From: Myxococcales bacterium
GTDB taxonomy: Bacteria; Myxococcota_A; Polyangia; Fen-1088
Assembly: GCA_022184915.1 (NCBI GenBank)
Contig: JAGTJU010000001.1
Coordinates: 62,001 to 126,000, forward strand
Length of the DNA stretch: 64,000 nucleotides
Reading direction: 5' to 3'
Below the pieces are notes generated by a model. That model worked only from the letters and a program-made list of their open reading frames with translations. It ran no database searches and was not told the DNA's origin. Shown here in pieces: positions 30,493 through 40,080 of the stretch (positions are counted from its first letter, which is position 1; every line of letters begins with the position of its first letter). Position numbers and translations under genes: made by a program.

Positions 30493-31995
30493 GTGGTCGA
30501 CAGAGCCGCAGGGAAGGTCTCCGGGTATCGCCGCCGCGAGCCTGAAAAAACGCGGCTCTACCGCGTGGTGCAGGACACCTGGCTCACGTTCCGCGACAAC
30601 GTACGAGGCGAGGGTGGTTTTCTGCCCGCCTTCGTGGCGGCGGAGTTCGAGGCGTATCTGGGTTGCGGGATTCTGGGCAAGGGTTTCGTCAACGTTCGTT
30701 GCGAAGCCTGCGCCGAGACGCGGGTGGTGGCGTTTTCGTGCAAACGAAGAGGCTTTTGCCCCAGCTGCCTCGGGCGGCGCATGGCCGAGACGGCCGCGCA
30801 CGTGGTGGACAACGTGTTTCCGGCGGTCCCAGCGCGGCAGTGGGTGCTGACGGTGCCGCACGCGCTTCGCTACCGCATGGCGCGCGAGCCACACCTGGCC
30901 AGCGTGGTGCTGAGGGTCTTTCTGCGCGAGGTGAGCCGGTGGTACCGAAAGCGTGCACGCAAGGCCGGGGTGCGGGGGGCGCTCGCGACGGGCGCCGTGA
31001 CGGTGATCCAGCGCTTCGGCTCCGGCCTTGCGCTGAACCTTCACTTTCATTCCGTAGTGACCGACGGCGTGTTCCGTGTCGACACGCCCGGTCGGCCCGC
31101 GTTCTTCGCCACGCCACCTCCGCGCGATGAGGAGGTGGCCGAGGTGACCGCGCGGATCTGGGAGGGTGTAACACAGGCGCTTGCCTCGTCAGAGGAACGA
31201 GACGCTGACGACGCCGAGGCGCTCTCCGTGATCGCAGGCGCTTCGGTCAAATCCCTCATCGCCACGGGAAGGCGCCGAGGACAAGCGGTCATGCGGCTCG
31301 GCAACGATCCGATCGCGTCGTGGGAACCCTACGTGTTGGGGAAGCAGTGCGCTTTCGTCGAGGGCTTCAACCTGCACGCCAGCACGCGCATCGCAGCCAA
31401 CGACAGGGACGGCCTGGAGCGGCTGATTCGCTACATCGCCAGGCCACCGCTGAGCGAAGATCGGCTTTCGGAGTTACCCGATGGGCGTGTGGCCGTCAGG
31501 CTCAAACGCCCGTGGCGCGACGGCACCACGCACGTTGCGTTTACGCCCGAGGAGTTCATCGAGAAGCTGGTTGCGTTGGTGCCACGTCCGCGCGCCCACC
31601 TGGTTCGCTACCACGGGGTGTTCGCGCCCGCGGCGGCGGATCGTGTCCGCATCGTTCCGGGCGGGGCAGGGCGCAAGGCGCGACGAGGGTGTGGCAAGCG
31701 CGAGGGAGAAAGAGATGGGGGTGAGGACCACGTCACGGAGCTACGGGAGCGAGGCGACGCAGCGGCGATGAGCTGGGCCGAGCTCATGCGGCGCGTGTTC
31801 GCTCACGAGGTGCTGGTGTGCCCGCGCTGCGCGGGGCCGATGAAGGTGCTGGGCCCTGTGCAAGAGCGAGGGGCTATCGAGACGATCCTGGCCTACAAGG
31901 GCCTCTCAGCGGAGGTGCCCACGTGGTCACCGGCGAGGGGACCGCCCGGAGGCACGGGCGAGACGGGATGTGATTCGGATCTGTGGCCGGCTTGA
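30493..31995 (+). CDS. IS91-family transposase (E1)
   Basis: 500 aa from GTG. N-terminal zinc finger (NVRCEACAETRVVAFSCKRR, then GFCPSCLGRRMAE), QWVLTVPHALRYRM, the HUH-like region with HFHSVVTDGVF, EGFNLHASTRIAANDRDGLERLIRYIARPP, the catalytic-Tyr region, and a C-terminal VCPRCAGPMKVLGPV. Typical of Y-transposases that move by rolling-circle replication from oriIS. Full length and apparently functional. Confidence 0.92.
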   Translation: MVDRAAGKVSGYRRREPEKTRLYRVVQDTWLTFRDNVRGEGGFLPAFVAAEFEAYLGCGILGKGFVNVRCEACAETRVVAFSCKRRGFCPSCLGRRMAETAAHVVDNVFPAVPARQWVLTVPHALRYRMAREPHLASVVLRVFLREVSRWYRKRARKAGVRGALATGAVTVIQRFGSGLALNLHFHSVVTDGVFRVDTPGRPAFFATPPPRDEEVAEVTARIWEGVTQALASSEERDADDAEALSVIAGASVKSLIATGRRRGQAVMRLGNDPIASWEPYVLGKQCAFVEGFNLHASTRIAANDRDGLERLIRYIARPPLSEDRLSELPDGRVAVRLKRPWRDGTTHVAFTPEEFIEKLVALVPRPRAHLVRYHGVFAPAAADRVRIVPGGAGRKARRGCGKREGERDGGEDHVTELRERGDAAAMSWAELMRRVFAHEVLVCPRCAGPMKVLGPVQERGAIETILAYKGLSAEVPTWSPARGPPGGTGETGCDSDLWPA

Positions 31996-32111
31996 GGTTC
32001 TGTAGGGAGCCGAGGGTGGGGCTGGAGGGGGGAGATCTGACCGCGCCATGCAAATGTATTGTGAAATACTGATTCAATACGGCTTGATTCTCGCGTGGTC
32101 CTTGTTTTCGC

Positions 32112-32217
32112 CCGGCAGTAAGGCTAAGGACGCAAGGCGGCTTACGTTAGTTGATAGAACATATTTTATCAGACAAATTTGACGCGGAGGGACGTGGCGC
32201 TTGTAGTTCCTGTACGC
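32112..32217 (+). repeat. Repeat A, copy 1 (106 bp, oriIS-like), 3' end of E1
   Basis: Begins CCGGCAGTAAGGCTAAGG and ends TTGTAGTTCCTGTACGC. An AT-rich imperfect dyad (TTGATAGAA / TTTTATCAGA) lies in the middle. This copy is 117 bp behind the E1 stop codon, the same relative place as the B and C ends behind their transposases. Identical copies occur at 43375, 46607, 52360 and 55322, with a partial copy at 55260. Confidence 0.9.
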
Positions 32218-32309
32218 AACTCTTTGCTGGGTAGCTGCCCTCGCACAGCTGTGATACTTCCAACATAGGTGTTGGTTCACGCTGGGATTGTTGGCGATGG
32301 TCTGCAGAG

Positions 32310-33401
32310 TCAAAGACCAAGAAATACAGAAAGACGCTGCAGCTCTTCTTCCAGTGCTGCCGTGAATGCCTTCGCTCGTGGCCGCGCGCTCACGAAGCCG
32401 AACGATTCGACGAGTCGCCCATCTCGCACATGTACGTTGCCCCAGCCCACAGCTTGATTGCCCCAAAGCAGAGGTAGCGCGTAGTAGCCGAGCTTGCGTT
32501 TGGGCGCTGGGGTGTAGGCCTCGAAGCGATAGGCCCAGCCCCAGAAGATCTCGAATCGACGGCGATCCCACACCACCGGATCGAAAGGTGTCAAAAGGCG
32601 CACCTGCTCGTCAATGCGGTAACGACTTGATCCGGGATTCTCATCGCGCGGCCAGTACCAGTCGATGCCATCGACACGCGCATGAGCAAGATTTTGCTTG
32701 GCGTGATCAAGTGCGCGTTTTCGATCTGCAGTCCACTGGGGCGTACCATTGCGCAATAACTGGCTCAACAGTCCGCTCAGACTTGCTGCGGGCAAGGGCG
32801 CGTATTTGCGCACGATCAATTCGACCAGGCGGTCAACCTGCTGCCGGCACTGATACGCGTCTAGAGCCGTGGAAATCTGTTCGCGCGCTGCATAGACACG
32901 CACGCCACTGTCTCGTCGCACCACGCGCAACATGCCCCGGTAGTGCATGGCATCGAGCAGCTGCGTGCTGGCATTGGAAGATCCGCCGAACCAGTTGCTG
33001 GCCTTGCCGTGGGAAAAATGCGCATCCACCACGCGCGGGTGTACCGCGCCCTGTGCGCGGACAAACTCCAACACTTCCTGTGCCTGCCGGTTACGCGCCG
33101 CCGTCCACTGCGTGCGCGACACGCGCGGATGCATCAAGATTTGATGCTCATGGCGCAAAAAGCCGTAGTTGACGAAAAAATCTTCCTCGATACCGAGCGT
33201 CGCGTATCGCAGTTCAAGATCACCCGCGTGGTAGTTCTTTGCGCGATGGCGCAGTGTTAGGTCTTGTGCCCTTGCTGGCGCACGGATCGGATCGGCCTGT
33301 ACGAAGCCAAGCCTATCGATTGCGCGCGGCAACGTTGTCGGCGCAAACAAGCTGCGCGCAATGGCGTAGCGGCGTAGATCGGCAAGGGTAAGGGTTGGCA
33401 T
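32310..33401 (-). CDS. YcaQ/AlkX-type winged-helix DNA glycosylase
   Basis: 363 aa, complete. LTLADLRRYAIARSLF, LGFVQADPIRAPARAQDL, LEEDFFVNYGFL-like YATLGIEEDFFVNYGFL, WTADRKRALDHAKQ and RRRFEIFWGWAYRFEAYTPAPKRKLGYYALPLLWG are hallmarks of the YcaQ family (DUF1006), which in E. coli unhooks interstrand crosslinks. Codon use and GC differ from the 5' chromosome, and the gene sits between two mobile-element ends, so acquisition by transfer is likely. It is the only full-length non-IS gene in this part of the mosaic. Confidence 0.85.
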   Translation of the reverse strand: MPTLTLADLRRYAIARSLFAPTTLPRAIDRLGFVQADPIRAPARAQDLTLRHRAKNYHAGDLELRYATLGIEEDFFVNYGFLRHEHQILMHPRVSRTQWTAARNRQAQEVLEFVRAQGAVHPRVVDAHFSHGKASNWFGGSSNASTQLLDAMHYRGMLRVVRRDSGVRVYAAREQISTALDAYQCRQQVDRLVELIVRKYAPLPAASLSGLLSQLLRNGTPQWTADRKRALDHAKQNLAHARVDGIDWYWPRDENPGSSRYRIDEQVRLLTPFDPVVWDRRRFEIFWGWAYRFEAYTPAPKRKLGYYALPLLWGNQAVGWGNVHVRDGRLVESFGFVSARPRAKAFTAALEEELQRLSVFLGL

Positions 33402-33427
33402 CAGTTAGATCTTGGATCTGAAATGCC

Positions 33428-33536
33428 GAGCATAGGACGTTCAATCTGCATTTGCACTTGCGTCAAGTGTGGCAAGACTCACGAAAAGACCGATAGCACT
33501 CCCTATGACAACTTCTTTTTGCGCCGATCCCCGGGG
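33428..33536 (-). repeat. Repeat D, copy 1 (oriIS-like solo end)
   Basis: About 105 bp, roughly 70 % alike to 50529-50636; the best-conserved blocks are CTGCATTTGC, CTTGCGTCAAG, CCCTATGACAAC and GCCGATCCCCGG. Read on the minus strand its outer tip is TTGAACGTCCTATGCTC, very close to the recalled ISCR oriIS. No transposase follows, so it is a solo end or the relic of a lost element. Confidence 0.6.
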
Positions 33537-33600
33537 GAACGTTCGCAGACCTTGAGGTCGAGACCAAGTTTTGACAAGCGCGATGAGGCGAAGGTCGCCT

Positions 33601-35340
33601 TTGCAATTGGGTGCAGCTCTTTTCGGCTGCGGGTTCTCTCGAGGATTTGACGTGATTCAATAGACGAAAGGGGGACCTACAAGGCATGTATGTGGTGTCA
33701 ATTCTCATACGTCCCTGGAGGCCCCCCCGATGCAGATACAAACACGTAAGACCGCAGATGAGAACCCCTTCTCGACGTCGGAGCACGTCTTCGACGGACT
33801 CAAGGGGCGACTGGCGAGTGCTGAGGCGTTGCAGATGACCCACGGCGAGTTGGAGCGGATGTTGCAACAGGAAGGCTGGGAGCTGCTACGGTGTTTGCTC
33901 CAAGACCACCTTGACCTGCGCGGCCCCGGAAGAGCCAGAGGTGAGGTTGTGGGTGCGACTGGCATTGTGCGAACGCAAGTGAGGCAGCGGCAACGGCACC
34001 TCAAGACGGTGTTTGGCAAGGTGGAGGTTGGACGCCTCGGGTACTCGGCCCGGGATGCAGAGACACTGTTTCCGAGGGACGCCGAACTCAACCTGCCTCA
34101 TGGCCTGTACTCGCATGAGGTACGGCGTCGCGTCGTTGCAGAGGTGATCAAGACGTCCTTTGATCAGGCCGCTGAAGCGGTCGGCACCAACACAGGCACC
34201 ACGGTTCCGAAGCGGCAGGTCGAAGAGCTCGCGGTCGAGGCGGCGCAGGACTTTGAGGCCTTCTACCAAGCCCAGCAGGCCGAGACAGAGGAACAAGCGA
34301 GCAAAACCGGCGCACTCCTGGTAACGACCACCGACGCAAAGGGCATCGTGATGCGGATGGACGGCCTTCGTGACGCTACGAAGCGGGCGGCGCAGCAGCG
34401 TGCGCACAAGCTGACCAAGCGGTTGAGTCGGGGCGAGAAGCGCAACGGCAAACGGATGGCCCAAGTTGCGAGTGTCTACACAGTCGCGCCGTTCGTCCGA
34501 ACTGCCGAAGACATCGTAAAGGACCTTCACCCTGACGGCAGGCCGGGCGAAAAGGCTCCAGTGCGCCCACGCCCACAAAGCAAGCGGGTCTGGGCCAGTG
34601 TCGTGCGGGACCCTGAAGAGGTCATCGCCGCGATGTTCGAGCACGCCCATCGCTGTGACCCGACGGTCGCAAAGACATGGGTGAGCCTCGTAGACGGCAA
34701 CATGTCACAGCTTCGGACAATCAAGCAGACGGCGAGGCGAACGGGTGTCAACCCCACTATCATCATCGACATTATTCACGTGCTGGAATACCTGTGGAAG
34801 GCGGCCTTTGCGTTAGTGGGTGAGGGCTCTATCGCTGCGGAACGGTGGGTAAAGCAGCGCTTGCTCCAGATTTTGCGGGGGCGCTCCAGCACCGTGGCCA
34901 GTGGCATGCGCAGAAGTGCAACCCTGCGGGAGATGACGGGGTCCGAACGTGCCGCTGTAGATGACTGCGCAAACTATCTTCTGAAGTACCGGAACTATCT
35001 CCGATACGATCGGTACCTGGCAGCTGGCATGCCGATCGCCACAGGTGTGATCGAGGGGGCGTGTCGGCACCTCATTAAGGACAGAATGGACATTACCGGT
35101 GCCCGCTGGGGACTCGACGGGGCAGAGGCTGTCCTCAAGCTCCGCTCCCTTCGGTCGAGCGGAGACCTTGATCGATACTGGCACTTCCACGAACAGGCCG
35201 ACCTTCGCCGAAACCACCTCGAACGCTACAGCCGCAATCCCCCCACAACCGAGCTCCCATTGAAGGTCAATAGGCGTCCCAAGCTGACCGTCGTATAGCT
35301 GCCCAAATCATGCCGCCGAAAAGATCTGCACCCTTTGCAA
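33601..35340 (+). mobile_element. ISKra4-family insertion sequence
   Basis: Left end TTGCAATTGGGTGCAGCTCT and right end (reverse complement) TTGCAAAGGGTGCAGATCTT, followed by TTCGGCtGC/TTCGGCgGC, form ~29-bp imperfect inverted repeats around a single transposase gene. Total about 1.74 kb, normal for the family. No clear target duplication was found; the element looks complete. Confidence 0.8.
33730..35298 (+). CDS. ISKra4-family transposase
   Basis: 522 aa. Typical features: N-terminal helical region (HGELERMLQQEGWELLRCLLQDHLDLR), RHLKTVFGKVEVGRLGYSA, LVTTTDAKGIVMR with an acidic DDE residue, IIIDIIHVLEYLWKAAFAL, and the terminal IEGACRHLIKDRMDITGARWGLDGAEAVLKLRSL. Full length and without frameshift. 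A GGAGG-like site precedes the ATG. Confidence 0.9.
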   Translation: MQIQTRKTADENPFSTSEHVFDGLKGRLASAEALQMTHGELERMLQQEGWELLRCLLQDHLDLRGPGRARGEVVGATGIVRTQVRQRQRHLKTVFGKVEVGRLGYSARDAETLFPRDAELNLPHGLYSHEVRRRVVAEVIKTSFDQAAEAVGTNTGTTVPKRQVEELAVEAAQDFEAFYQAQQAETEEQASKTGALLVTTTDAKGIVMRMDGLRDATKRAAQQRAHKLTKRLSRGEKRNGKRMAQVASVYTVAPFVRTAEDIVKDLHPDGRPGEKAPVRPRPQSKRVWASVVRDPEEVIAAMFEHAHRCDPTVAKTWVSLVDGNMSQLRTIKQTARRTGVNPTIIIDIIHVLEYLWKAAFALVGEGSIAAERWVKQRLLQILRGRSSTVASGMRRSATLREMTGSERAAVDDCANYLLKYRNYLRYDRYLAAGMPIATGVIEGACRHLIKDRMDITGARWGLDGAEAVLKLRSLRSSGDLDRYWHFHEQADLRRNHLERYSRNPPTTELPLKVNRRPKLTVV

Positions 35341-35379
35341 TTTGCGCATTTCAATTCGGTGTCAAACGTACGGCGTAGA

Positions 35380-35710
35380 AGTTCATTCCAAGGGATGAAT
35401 TTGGATTTGTGTGCGAAGACAGGACGCCGAAGTAACGGGTGACGTGGCGCCTTGGCGGGGGAATGATGGCGGCAAGGCGAGCGATGAAGGCATGCGGTGC
35501 AAGCACAACCGCGTTTGTGCCGTCAGACCAGGGACGTTTGAAATCAAGTTGCACTTTGCGGTCGGGCAACGAGTGCAAGCGGTGATTGGCGAAGGGGGGC
35601 CGCAAGATGTAGCGGCAAAGATGCTCGCGGCCCGGTTTGTCGTTGCCATGCACATGGGTGGCGGCGTGAAGGTTAAAACCCCATTGCTCTGCGCATAGGC
35701 GACCTTTGGC
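35380..35710 (-). pseudogene. IS91-family transposase fragment
   Basis: The minus strand encodes [71 protein letters not shown] and [16 protein letters not shown], closely matching the middle of the transposase at 37787-39340. N- and C-terminal parts are missing. Confidence 0.85.
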
Positions 35711-35863
35711 TTTGGGGGCGGCTCCGTGGATCTGCATTCCGAGGTTTCGCAGTAAACGAGTATTTCGCCTAACTCTTTCGCTGCTCGCTTGGTGTTTCAC
35801 TGCCGCGGCCGTAGGCTGCTCCGATGGCAACTTCGCATGACCAACAACACGTAGTGATCAGCG

Positions 35864-36049
35864 ATGCACTGTTTGCGGCCATTTTTGCTGGCAATGGCAC
35901 CCGACAGAACAAGCGAAAGCGGACGATCTCAGGGGATCGTCTCCGAACATGGAGTGGATCTGACGCTTATTGATACCGAAGTTGGAGCCACCTTCGTGGT
36001 TTCGCTGCCGATCTCGACGGTGGACGACTCTGGAGAGTCTCCTGGTTAA
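35864..36049 (+). pseudogene. Histidine-kinase C-terminal remnant
   Basis: PFLLAMAPDRTSESGRSQ, then GIVSEHGVDLTLIDTEVGATFVVSLPIS, matches the end of a HATPase_c domain (PF..GlGLs-IV-EHGG-L-GT-F-V-LP), but the Gly-rich ATP lid is degraded and the rest of the kinase is absent. Confidence 0.5.
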
Positions 36050-37592
36050 AAGAAACTATCGCCCCGTATCCCCGAGATGACACCATCGCCTTGAGGTGAC
36101 GGCATTGGCGTCGCCGCCGACTCCGTGGACTTAAGTTCACATCGAGACCATTGCCGCTTGGTCCAATTGGCGGGCCAGAAGGTAAAGGCTTTGCACATCG
36201 AATCTTTGCTGCACGCAGTCTGGCATTGCTCCGCTGTCATCGAAGCTTCACTCACAGTTGAGTAGGTGTTGCCGGGTCGGTCAACACCGTAGGATAATCC
36301 CCGCTTGGCACCAGAGAACACGCTGTTCCTCCAGGTGACGTTTCCGGCGGCACTCTTTAGCTGACAGGTGGGAGGAGATCCCGAGTAGAGGAAGCCCCCT
36401 GGGAAGTAGTTATATGCGCGGCAGCGGGCATCGACGTCGCATTCGCTCCTACAGCGATAGGGATCAGGAGAAGTCAGCGGAATCGACTTGTAGCTCGGCC
36501 CTGTCCGCTCTATCTGCGCTGCGAGGCCTGTACTCACTCCCGAAAGGAAAGCTGCATTATTGGCACGCGACGAAAAGGAGCCCTTCATGCGACATACCTT
36601 TGTTGCGTTCTCCCAGGAGAAGGCGCGGCAGAACTTCGTTACGCCGCATAGCGAACGACAGGACTCTGCACTCCCGTTCGTAAGCGTAACTGTTCCCTCC
36701 GGTAGGGCTGCGCCCAGGATATCAACGCCCGCCTCCTCGGTCGCGCGCACTCCTGACAGGGCGACAGGGTTGGCCTTCCAACCTCCCACCGCACGGAAGA
36801 GTCTGCAGGTCCCGCTGACGGGGAACAGGGTGAAGGCCGCGCACGAGAGGTTTGCCCTGGTGCACGCGTCGCGGCAGGCTTGGGTAAGGTCAGGCGAACC
36901 CGATACCGAGATCTCTTGATAGATCTCCCCTTCTCGCTGAATCCCCCTGGCGATGCCGCCTTCCATCCTTTGAATCGCATCAAGGACGCGATCCCCGTAC
37001 CAAGTGACGTCTCCGAAGATGTCGCGGGTGGCGCTACTGGCTGAGTTGACACCCCATATGGCTCCGCCGCTTGAAGCCGCACCAAAGATTGCAGGACCTC
37101 CAGAGTCGCCTTCGCAGATCGCACCACTTTCTTGGCTCCCTCTATAGTCCTCCGACTCGACGTATGTCCAAGTCTTGGAGCGCTTGCGCCCGTCTCCTCG
37201 AAGAGTCGTTCCATCGGTGCATCCGAATCCGAAGGTGGTGACTATGTCGCCCGTTGTCGGGGCTACACTGCTGATTCGAACGGGGATTAGAGTCGGCGGT
37301 GCCTCCGCTGCCAGCCGCGCAATTGCCACATCGTCGTTCCCTCGCAGAGACGGTAAGTTTGTTCGCCACACATTGTTGAACTCAGATTCAGGAACGTCTC
37401 TGTCTGTGGCGATGGCTGCAAACTGAAAGATCCTCTCCACCTTGATGTCCACGGTTTGGGTTGCTCCTGCAGGCAAGAAGCGATATCGGAAGGTGTCGGG
37501 CGTCGGGCGTCCTTGGGGGCGGTAGAAGAAGCAGTGGGCTGCAGTCAAGATGTAGCGGGGATGGATGAGCGTTGCTGTACACGTGCCTACCT
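36046..37592 (-). pseudogene. Secreted trypsin-like (S1) protease with PAN/Apple domains, 5' end removed
   Basis: The first residues are already inside the protease: GTCTATLIHPRYILTAAHCFF (catalytic His), NDVAIARL (Asp) and ICEGDSGGPAIF (Ser) are all present. Four Cys-patterned PAN/Apple modules follow (for example CRDACTRANLSCAAFTLFPVSGTCRLF, and CRAFSWENATKVCRM). The signal peptide and pro-part are lost exactly where repeat B begins at 37593. A TTG inside repeat B could start translation but would not give a signal peptide. Domain-level call is firm; loss of function is inferred. Confidence 0.8.
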
Positions 37593-37646
37593 TGGCCAAT
37601 AGGTCGTTCGAAGGGTGTTTTTCGGGTCAAAAGGCCGAGGAGCCCG
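37593..37646 (-). repeat. Repeat B, copy 1 (oriIS-like end of E2)
   Basis: 54 bp identical to 43324-43377. On the minus strand the outer tip reads CCTTCGAACGACCTATTGGC. It lies about 140 bp after the E2 transposase stop, in the position expected for oriIS, and its outer edge is the breakpoint in the S1 protease gene. Confidence 0.8.
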
Positions 37647-37786
37647 AGCGAACAAGCCTCTCAAGCGGGGAAACTGGGAGGGGCAAGGGTTGAAAAAGGA
37701 GACGGAAATGGGCGAAATGCCGCGTGTTTTCCGTAAGCGGATGCGGCTGCGCCAAAGCTCGCTCTGGCAAGGCACCCGGCGGGACG

Positions 37787-39340
37787 TCAATTACACCAGT
37801 CGAGCTCGGCCTGGTGAGGCGGTGCCCTGGCCGGGGCAAGCCTGGGCGGCGTGGTGGGCAGCCCCATGGCGCCGAGGATTTTGGCGATGGTGGCGGCTTC
37901 TTTTACCAGGGCGATGAGGCGCAGGTCGCCGTGGCAGCGGTTGCAGTGCAGCTCAATGCCGAATGTTCTGCGAAGCAAGTCGCTCCACGCGATGTATTTA
38001 GAGGTGCGAGGAGGTTTGGCGGCAATGGGGGTTTGCAGGTCTTGGGCGGGCGATTCCGTTGCTTGCGCCGCAGTGGCGGCCACAGTCGCCGCAGGCACGA
38101 TGAGAGGTCGCAAGGCACTGTGTGACGACAGCACGCCGAAGTAGCGGGTCACGTGGCGCCTGGGAGGAGGCACAATGGCGGCAAGGCGCGCGATGAGAGC
38201 TTGGGCGTCGAGCACGATGCAGCTTGTGCCATCGGACCAGGGGCGCTTGAAGTCGAGTTGCACTTTGTCGCCCGGCAGAATGTGCAAGCGGTCGTTTGCA
38301 AGTGGCGGGCGCAGGATGTAGCGGCACAGGTGCTCGCGTCCTTGATTGTCGTTGCCGTGCACGCGGGTGGCGGCGTGCAGATTGAAGCCCCAATGCTCGG
38401 CGCACAGCCGGCCTTTGCGTATAGGCTGGGCGTTGGCGGATAAGGCCAAGCGCAAAGGCGCACGCCGCTGCGCAGGCCCAGCGGGAGGCAGACCCGCGGT
38501 GGCAGCGGCAAGCAGCTGTGCAAGCAACGGGTCGTCTTCACCCAAGGTCTCGTCGCCCACGATGACGGTCACTTCGTCGTCACCGGGGGCGGTGGCAAGC
38601 TCGATGAGGCCGCGCTTTTTCAAGAAGCGCACGATGCGTGCGGCCGCCTTCTTCACCACCTGCTCCACCTCTACTTGCGAGGGCGGCGCAGCGGGGTGAA
38701 ACACCGGCGGGCCGCCGTGTTGGGGGAACACGTAAACGCCATCGAGGAACACGGTGTGAAAATGCGGATTGCAGCGCAGGTCGCTCGAGGCGCGCTGAAT
38801 GACGGTGAGGCCTCCGCATTCGGCCTTGGCGGTGCCGCAAGTCTTGATGGCGCGCTTGCGATAGAAGGCGGCCACCGTGTCTGTGAACAGCCGGTGCACG
38901 GCGCCCAGCAGGCGCGCGTCGAAGGCCAAGGGAAAGCGCAACACGAAGGGGAAGGTGAGCACCCATTGTCGAAGCGCCACACCCGTGGGCAGCACGTGGT
39001 CAACAAGATTTACCGCGCCTTCGTTCATGCGGCGGCCGCCACAGCTTGGGCAAAAGCCTCTGCCTTTGCAGCTAAACGGCAGCACATGGCGCGCGCGGCA
39101 GGTGTCGCAGTATAGGTGCGCGAAGCCGTGCTGGGGAATGCCGCAGGTGATGTACTCTTGCAGCTCGCCCGTCACGTGGCGGGGGAGGCTGCGGCCGTCG
39201 GCACTGCTTTGCCACTGATCGAGGAAGGAGGCGAGGTGGGCCTGCATCACGCGGAAAAGCGCCGTGTTTTGCGGCTGCCGGGGTGCATATAGGGCCCCTG
39301 GTGACGAGGCGGGGTGGCTGTAAGCTCGGGCTTGGTCCAC
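37787..39340 (-). CDS. IS91-family transposase (E2)
   Basis: 517 aa, full length. Zinc finger [100 protein letters not shown] and the C-terminal IELHCNRCHGDLRLIALV. This is the parent type of most transposase fragments in the second half of the window (35.4, 48.6, 57.7, 59.4 and 60.7-63.7 kb). Confidence 0.93.
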   Translation of the reverse strand: MDQARAYSHPASSPGALYAPRQPQNTALFRVMQAHLASFLDQWQSSADGRSLPRHVTGELQEYITCGIPQHGFAHLYCDTCRARHVLPFSCKGRGFCPSCGGRRMNEGAVNLVDHVLPTGVALRQWVLTFPFVLRFPLAFDARLLGAVHRLFTDTVAAFYRKRAIKTCGTAKAECGGLTVIQRASSDLRCNPHFHTVFLDGVYVFPQHGGPPVFHPAAPPSQVEVEQVVKKAAARIVRFLKKRGLIELATAPGDDEVTVIVGDETLGEDDPLLAQLLAAATAGLPPAGPAQRRAPLRLALSANAQPIRKGRLCAEHWGFNLHAATRVHGNDNQGREHLCRYILRPPLANDRLHILPGDKVQLDFKRPWSDGTSCIVLDAQALIARLAAIVPPPRRHVTRYFGVLSSHSALRPLIVPAATVAATAAQATESPAQDLQTPIAAKPPRTSKYIAWSDLLRRTFGIELHCNRCHGDLRLIALVKEAATIAKILGAMGLPTTPPRLAPARAPPHQAELDWCN

Positions 39341-39477
39341 CTAAAGGCATCGGCGCAGCGGCCCTCGGGTTGCTTGGATTCTCACCTAGGGCGGCAGGCG
39401 CGGCGTAAGAGGCTACGGTTGCTACCTGCTCCGCACCATCGCGGCGCCCGCTGTGATTTAAACCCGGACATTATTGA

Positions 39478-39732
39478 CGCTTGGGGCGCATCATGCACAC
39501 CACGCGCACGGTAAACGGCAAGCCCGAAGAGGTGGTGGCCACCTATGACGCTGCTGATCGAATCACGAAGATGATTCTGCAAGGCGGCCTCGTTACGCAT
39601 GCGTTCCGATACGATTCATTGGGGCGCCTTGTGTGGGCGCACGATGAAGACATCGGCGCGCGCACGATGACCTACGACGACAACAACTGGTTGCGAACGC
39701 ACAGCAATGGCGCGGAACAAAGCGTGGCGTAG
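39478..39732 (+). pseudogene. RHS/YD-repeat protein fragment
   Basis: LGRIMHTTRTVNGKPEEVVATYDAADRITKM, then AFRYDSLGRLVWAHDEDIGARTMTYDDNNW, gives two YD repeats of an RHS-type surface or toxin-delivery protein. It starts in mid-repeat at the E2 boundary and stops at a TAG after ~80 residues. Confidence 0.75.
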
Positions 39733-40080
39733 CCGGGATGGCAAGTGCCACGACCGACCCTGCCGGTGGAGTACTGTCGGTCGGTTTGCGCTATTTCTGG
39801 ACCAAGAGAGCAGTACGCCAGTTCGGTTCAGAGTCGACCGGTACGCCCAGCGCCAGCAGATAGCCGTGAAGCATATCGCCCGTTAGACGACTTGATTTGG
39901 CTCTTTTCGTGTAGGCCGTTTGGTCCTCGAACGGAAATGCGGTGCCGCTGGTTTCGAAGACCCAGCGTCCACCGTCGTTGGCTGCAGCCACTGATCGCTC
40001 AAGAGCAAGGGGTGGCTCACCTCGTGGTCCAGCAAGGCTAACGCGAGCACTGGAACGAATACGCGTATGGTGCCGGGGCA
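39733..40080. other. Mosaic filler, mostly unrecognised
   Basis: Holds a minus-strand open stretch (RWVFETSGTAFPFEDQTAYTKR, LTGDMLHGYLLALG) that may be a gene piece but matches nothing I know. No clear boundaries or repeats. Confidence 0.3.

Larger units (their letters stand above)
30344..32217 (+). mobile_element. IS91-like rolling-circle element E1
   Basis: The element is made of an intact transposase gene, ~150 bp of upstream sequence that should hold the terIS end, and a 3' non-coding part ending at 32217. The last 106 bp are repeat A, whose outer tip CGCTTGTAGTTCCTGTACGC resembles the ISCR oriIS (recalled consensus GTTTGAACTTCCTATACCC). Elements of this family do not duplicate their target and have no inverted ends, so the left boundary is only estimated. 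Confidence 0.65.
37593..39477 (-). mobile_element. IS91-like rolling-circle element E2
   Basis: Intact transposase with 3' sequence ending in repeat B. At the other side the RHS-repeat fragment starts at about 39478, so terIS lies in 39341-39477. The two flanks (S1 protease, RHS protein) are unrelated, so this is not a simple insertion into one gene. Confidence 0.7.

Noticed and set aside
33601-35340. ISKra4 element as source of repeat D
   Set aside because: Repeat D lies outside the element's inverted repeats, and its second copy has no ISKra4 remains beside it.
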